Assembly: GCA_947470885.1 (NCBI GenBank)
Contig: CANIXE010000049.1
Span: forward strand, 1 to 9,951
Source: Planctomycetota bacterium
Lineage (GTDB): Bacteria > Planctomycetota > UBA11346
Direction of reading: 5' to 3'
DNA length: 9,951 nucleotides
A program made the position numbers and the translations under genes. Positions 7,227-9,951 of the stretch are shown piece after piece. The first letter of the stretch is position 1. Each line of letters starts with the position of its first letter. Below the pieces are notes generated by a model. The model was not told the DNA's origin and did not search any database. It saw only the letters and a list, made by a program, of their open reading frames with translations.

Positions 7227-8576
7227 TCAGGCCTTGAAGAACACGTCGTCCACGAATTTCGTGGTGACCTCGTTGTTCAGGAACCGGGCATCCTTGAGGA
7301 TGCGCTGGTGGAACCCGATGGTGGTCTTGGGGCCTTCGATGATGTATTCCGACAGGGCCAACTCGAGGAACTGGATGGCCTCGGCCCGGTCTTTGCCGTG
7401 GACGATCAGCTTGGCGATCATCGAATCATAGTTGGGCGGGATGACGTAGCCGGCGTAGCAATGGCTGTCCACCCGCACGCCCTTGCCCGAGGGCGCAACG
7501 TACATGCCGATCTTGCCGGGGCAGGGGCTGAAGTTGTTCTGCCAGTCCTCAGCGTTGACCCGGACCTCGATGGCGTGGCCCTTGCACTTCACGTCTTCCT
7601 GCTTGATGGCCAGGGGTTGGCCGGCAGCGACTTCGATCTGCATCCGGATCAGGTCCAGACCAGTGACCATTTCCGTGACCGGGTGTTCCACCTGGATGCG
7701 GGTGTTCATTTCCAGAAAGAAGTAGGCCTTGCGATCGAGATCGAAGATGAACTCGATGGTCCCGGCGTTGTAATACTTCGCCGCCTTGGCCAGCTTCACC
7801 GCATCGGCGCACATGTTGGCGCGGATCTCCGGGGTGATCACCGGGCTGGGGGATTCTTCGATCAGTTTCTGGTGCCGACGTTGGGTCGAACAATCCCGTT
7901 CCCCAAGGGCGAGGACGTTGCCGTGCTGATCGCCGATGATTTGGATTTCAATGTGGCGAGCCCGCTGGACGAAGGCTTCAATGATGCAGTCGGCGTTGCC
8001 GAAGGCGGCTTCAGCCTCCCGCTGGGCCTGCATCAGGCCACTGACCAGGCTGGCATCGTTATGGGCGACGCGCATGCCCCGACCGCCGCCACCGGCGGTG
8101 GCCTTGATGAGCACCGGGTAGCCAATGGCGTGGGCGACTTTGAGGGCCTCGTCGCTGTCATTCACCGGACCCAGACTACCGGGCACGGTGGGTACGCCGG
8201 CGGCCTGGGCCAGGGTCTTGGCCTTGGCTTTGTTGCCGAGGGCCTCCATGGATTCGCTGGTGGGCCCGATGAACTCTATTTTGCAGTCCCGAACCACCTG
8301 GGCGAAGTGGCTGTTTTCCGACAGGAAGCCGAAACCGGGGTGAATCGCATCGACGTCGGCCAGTTCGGCGGCGGCGATGATGTTGTTGATGTTGAGGTAG
8401 CTCTGCTTGGCCGGGCCAGGCCCAATGCAGATCGCCACGTCAGCCATGCGCACCGGCAGGGATTCCCGATCGGCGGTGGAATGGACCACGCAGGTCTCGA
8501 TCCCCATGCGCCGGCAGGTGCGGATGATCCGCATGGCGATCTCGCCGCGGTTGGCAATCAGGATGCGCTTGAACAT
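7227..8576 (-). CDS. accC: Acetyl-CoA carboxylase, biotin carboxylase subunit
   Basis: AccC carboxylates the biotin on AccB using ATP and bicarbonate, the first half-reaction of acetyl-CoA carboxylase in fatty-acid synthesis; it acts in the cytoplasm as a dimer. At 449 residues it matches the stand-alone bacterial subunit, not a fused acyl-CoA carboxylase alpha chain. The N-terminal biotin-carboxylase fold starts MFKRILIANRGEIAMRI. The ATP-grasp domain has K117, K159 in LIKATAGGGGRGMR with the glycine loop 162-165, the segment RHIEIQIIGD at 207-216, metal ligands E275 and E289, and R293/Q295/E297 in EMNTRIQVEHPVTE. Catalytic arginine R339 sits in AIEVRVNAED. All expected residues are present. 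The ATG at 8576 gives the family-standard N-terminus; the ribosome site is weak (GAGAAAAG). It follows accB after 118 bases that carry a tandem repeat, and precedes ugd by 32 bases. Confidence 0.97.
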   Translation of the reverse strand: MFKRILIANRGEIAMRIIRTCRRMGIETCVVHSTADRESLPVRMADVAICIGPGPAKQSYLNINNIIAAAELADVDAIHPGFGFLSENSHFAQVVRDCKIEFIGPTSESMEALGNKAKAKTLAQAAGVPTVPGSLGPVNDSDEALKVAHAIGYPVLIKATAGGGGRGMRVAHNDASLVSGLMQAQREAEAAFGNADCIIEAFVQRARHIEIQIIGDQHGNVLALGERDCSTQRRHQKLIEESPSPVITPEIRANMCADAVKLAKAAKYYNAGTIEFIFDLDRKAYFFLEMNTRIQVEHPVTEMVTGLDLIRMQIEVAAGQPLAIKQEDVKCKGHAIEVRVNAEDWQNNFSPCPGKIGMYVAPSGKGVRVDSHCYAGYVIPPNYDSMIAKLIVHGKDRAEAIQFLELALSEYIIEGPKTTIGFHQRILKDARFLNNEVTTKFVDDVFFKA

Positions 8577-8694
8577 AGGCTTTTCTCAGAAGGGGCGAAC
8601 GTCGAGGGGTCACAAGTCCCGGCAGGGGACCCGGATCAGGGGGAATCGACGACCGGACGACCGGACATTCGGACGACCGGACGGGGCGAAGCCC
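8577..8694 (-). other. accB-accC spacer
   Basis: These 118 bases separate two genes that are usually much closer. The spacer carries a tandem array of an 8-bp unit (8648-8683). The rest shows no coding sequence, clear promoter or T-run terminator on the minus strand, so read-through from accB to accC is expected. Confidence 0.6.
8648..8683. repeat. 8-bp tandem repeat (GACGACCG), about 4.5 units
   Basis: Three exact copies of GACGACCG (8648-8655, 8656-8663, 8672-8679), one diverged copy GACATTCG (8664-8671) and a partial copy GACG (8680-8683) are in perfect 8-base register. Neighbouring units create CCGG-ACGA-CCGG, a small inverted repeat of four-base arms. The unit is not a multiple of three and lies outside any gene. 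It may be a slippage-prone microsatellite, a protein-binding array or part of a dispersed family; one window cannot tell. Confidence 0.85.
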
Positions 8695-9147
8695 TCAACC
8701 GACCAGGAACAGGACCGTGCCGTATTCGACGGGCTGGCCATCGGTGACGCAGATCTTCTTGATGGTGCCCTTGATGCCATTGTCGGGCTTGATCTCGTTG
8801 AATACCTTCATCGCTTCGACCAGGCAGACCACCTTGGTCTCATCCACCTGGGTGCCGGCATTTACAAATAGAGCGGCATCCGGGTTCGGCTTCAAATAGA
8901 CGGTGCCGGGGATGGGGCTGATGATCTGCTTGCAGCCGGCGAATTCATCGACCTTGGGGGCGGCTTCCGCCACTGGGGCGGCGACCGGGGCCTGGGCGTA
9001 CTGCTGGACCTGGGCCGGGACCATCGCGGACACCGAGGCCACCGCCTTCTTCAGCTTCACCTTGAGATCACCGGACTCGATATCGACTTCAACCAGGTCG
9101 TTGTCCTTCATGATCTTGGTGATGTCTTTGAGGAGCTTGATGTCCAT
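8695..9147 (-). CDS. accB: Acetyl-CoA carboxylase, biotin carboxyl carrier protein
   Basis: AccB carries the covalently bound biotin that shuttles CO2 from the AccC active site to the AccA/AccD carboxyltransferase. It has 150 residues. The N-terminal region (1-34, MDIKLLKDITKIMKDNDLVEV) is the segment that binds AccC; an Ala/Pro/Val/Gln-rich flexible linker covers about 35-70. The biotinyl domain (about 73-150) contains EAMKVFNEIK with the biotin-accepting lysine K114, the thumb-like segment LKPNPDAALFVNAGTQV at 85-101, and the family ending GQPVEYGTVLFLV. The ATG at 9147 is chosen because the AccB family starts MDIK or MDL. An in-frame GTG at 9207 would add 20 residues with no family resemblance. 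No strong ribosome site is visible in front of 9147. AccC follows on the same strand. AccA and AccD are not in the window. Confidence 0.96.
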   Translation of the reverse strand: MDIKLLKDITKIMKDNDLVEVDIESGDLKVKLKKAVASVSAMVPAQVQQYAQAPVAAPVAEAAPKVDEFAGCKQIISPIPGTVYLKPNPDAALFVNAGTQVDETKVVCLVEAMKVFNEIKPDNGIKGTIKKICVTDGQPVEYGTVLFLVG

Positions 9148-9191
9148 GCGTTCGGCCACAGTCGGGAAGATGGTGTAGGGGAAAAGAACAC

Positions 9192-9218
9192 GCCTGCCCA
9201 AGCCCACCTAGGGCGGGC
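9192..9218 (-). promoter_or_regulatory. Inverted repeat in the accB leader
   Basis: Arms 9192-9199 and 9211-9218 (GCCTGCCC / GGGCGGGC on the plus strand) pair over eight bases with one mismatch in minus-strand RNA, around an 11-base loop, about 45 bases before the accB start. It could structure the leader RNA. There is no T-run, so it is not an intrinsic terminator, and it does not match a riboswitch I know. Confidence 0.35.
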
Positions 9219-9231
9219 ATGGAAGGGGGGG

Positions 9232-9258
9232 AGGATACCTTGCCGGCGGGATAGTCAA
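9232..9258 (-). promoter_or_regulatory. Candidate sigma-70-type promoter for accBC
   Basis: On the minus strand TTGACT (9258-9253) and TATCCT (9237-9232) resemble -35 and -10 boxes. The spacer is 15 bases, shorter than the preferred 16-18, so the call is tentative. Transcription would start near 9225, giving a leader of roughly 75-80 bases before accB, and would read through accC into ugd and the two genes after it. Confidence 0.4.
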
Positions 9259-9268
9259 TCCGACCGGA

Positions 9269-9293
9269 CCTGGAATCCCAGGGAATTGCCCTG
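9269..9293. repeat. Two overlapping, mutually exclusive small hairpins after the CDF stop
   Basis: CCTGG-AATC-CCAGG (9269-9282) and CAGGG-AATTG-CCCTG (9279-9293) share bases 9279-9282, so only one can form at a time. They lie directly after the cation-transporter stop on the minus strand and before the accB promoter candidate. No T-run follows, so a terminator role is uncertain. Confidence 0.4.
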
Positions 9294-9295
9294 TT

Positions 9296-9951
9296 TCAGA
9301 CCTTGGTGCGAATTGCTTGCTCGACGGTCAGCGGCACACAGCGCAACTCCGCCAAGGGAATGGGCGTACCATCTGGATGGTGGGGATAGTCCAGATGGAC
9401 CAGGACAGCACCCCCGGTGCCCAAACGCTTGAGGACATGGGTCTCCAGCTGGTCCACCGCGGCATGGCCCTGGAGGATTGTCCATTCCGCCGGCACCGTC
9501 AGATGAAAATCCACGAACAACTGGTCACCGCTCCGCCGGCAGCGCAACTCGTGGACGTCGACCCAGGCCGGATCCCGGATCTCGGTGATGCTGTCGATGA
9601 TTTGCTGGAGCAGGCCGCGGTCCGCCTCATCCATCAGGGAACCGATGGATTCCCGGATCAGGGACACTGCCGTGACCACAATCACCCCGGCCAGGATCAA
9701 GGCGATGCCGCCATCGACGATGACCAGCCAACGGGGGTCATGGATGAAGAACATCAAACCGACACCCGCCAGGGTTCCGGCACTGGTCCACACATCACTG
9801 AGAACGTGCTGCCCATCCGCCACCAGCACCTGGGACTTGGTGCGCCGACCCACCCGCACCAAATGCAGCCCCAGCACCAAATTAATGGCAGCCGCCAGGC
9901 CGATCAGCAACAGGCCATAGTCCAACCGACCGGGGGGATGACCGGCCCACA
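9296..9951 (-). CDS. Cation diffusion facilitator (CDF) family transporter, C-terminal part (5' end outside window)
   Basis: The last ~217 residues of a divalent-cation/proton antiporter of the inner membrane are present; the frame is open to the right edge. The TTG at 9925 is internal, because the frame continues upstream. Visible are a membrane helix DYGLLLIGLAAAINLVLGL, the fifth-helix metal site HVLSD (bases 9808-9794, the family's HxxxD) and a sixth helix WLVIVDGGIALILAGVIVV. The cytoplasmic dimerisation domain follows, beginning SIGSLMDEADRGLLQQIIDSI and containing DVHELRCRRSGDQLFVDFHL, the conserved-type GHAAVDQLE and a metal-domain-like VHLDYPHHPDG. The HxxxD pairing fits zinc and related ions (cadmium, cobalt), but the other metal residues lie outside, so the substrate is not assigned. 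About 25 residues after VHLDYP extend beyond the usual VHIEP ending. It stops 148 bases before the accB start; whether it shares the accB transcript is unclear. Confidence 0.92.
   Translation of the reverse strand, partial: WAGHPPGRLDYGLLLIGLAAAINLVLGLHLVRVGRRTKSQVLVADGQHVLSDVWTSAGTLAGVGLMFFIHDPRWLVIVDGGIALILAGVIVVTAVSLIRESIGSLMDEADRGLLQQIIDSITEIRDPAWVDVHELRCRRSGDQLFVDFHLTVPAEWTILQGHAAVDQLETHVLKRLGTGGAVLVHLDYPHHPDGTPIPLAELRCVPLTVEQAIRTKV

Noticed and set aside
8648..8683. CRISPR-like array
   Set aside because: The units are 8 bases long and contiguous with no spacers, so this is a simple tandem repeat.
7212..8747. Open frame of about 511 codons on the plus strand opposite accC
   Set aside because: It is antisense to a fully conserved accC. 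The translation is rich in Gly, Asp and His in the pattern typical of reading GC-rich codons backwards.
9148..9207. Extension of accB to a GTG at 9207
   Set aside because: The added 20 residues do not resemble AccB, whose family begins MDIK/MDL as at 9147, and they run into the hairpin region.

Overview
The window is GC-rich chromosomal DNA from a Gram-negative-type bacterium. It is densely packed with mostly core genes. A sigma-54 activator with an intact GAFTGA loop, an MlaF-type lipid-transport ATPase, a UDP-glucose dehydrogenase and bacterial-type acetyl-CoA carboxylase subunits together point to a diderm. The EAMKVFNEI biotinylation motif and the hypothetical von Willebrand-like membrane protein are reminiscent of the PVC/planctomycete-like part of the tree. 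That placement is a weak inference and was not tested. I see no insertion sequences, integrases, phage genes, tRNA or rRNA genes, or CRISPR arrays.

Left part, plus strand (2-3500): a tightly packed, probably co-transcribed set of four genes. The 3' end of a sensor histidine kinase is followed after one base by an NtrC-family response regulator. That gene overlaps surE (GTG start) by four bases, and surE overlaps an MlaF-like ABC ATPase gene by eight bases. The kinase and regulator are a likely cognate pair controlling sigma-54 promoters. SurE is a nucleotidase of stress and stationary-phase metabolism. The ATPase would power phospholipid transport across the envelope, but its permease and substrate-binding partners are not in the window.

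Middle (3501-3580): a short convergent gap of 80 bases without a clear terminator.

Right part, minus strand (9951 down to 3581): transcription order is a 3' fragment of a cation diffusion facilitator, then accB, accC, a UDP-glucose 6-dehydrogenase gene, a 677-residue membrane-anchored protein with a degenerate VWA-like domain, and a 72-residue leucine-zipper-like microprotein. The last four genes lie 9-32 bases apart and look like one transcription unit. accB and accC are separated by 118 bases holding an 8-bp tandem repeat. A candidate promoter and a structured leader precede accB. The unit joins the first step of fatty-acid synthesis to UDP-glucuronate supply and two uncharacterised envelope-associated genes.

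Most of the window is ordinary housekeeping sequence. The parts least explained by known biology are the VWA-like protein with its microprotein partner, the accB-accC tandem repeat, and the odd gene grouping of the left operon.
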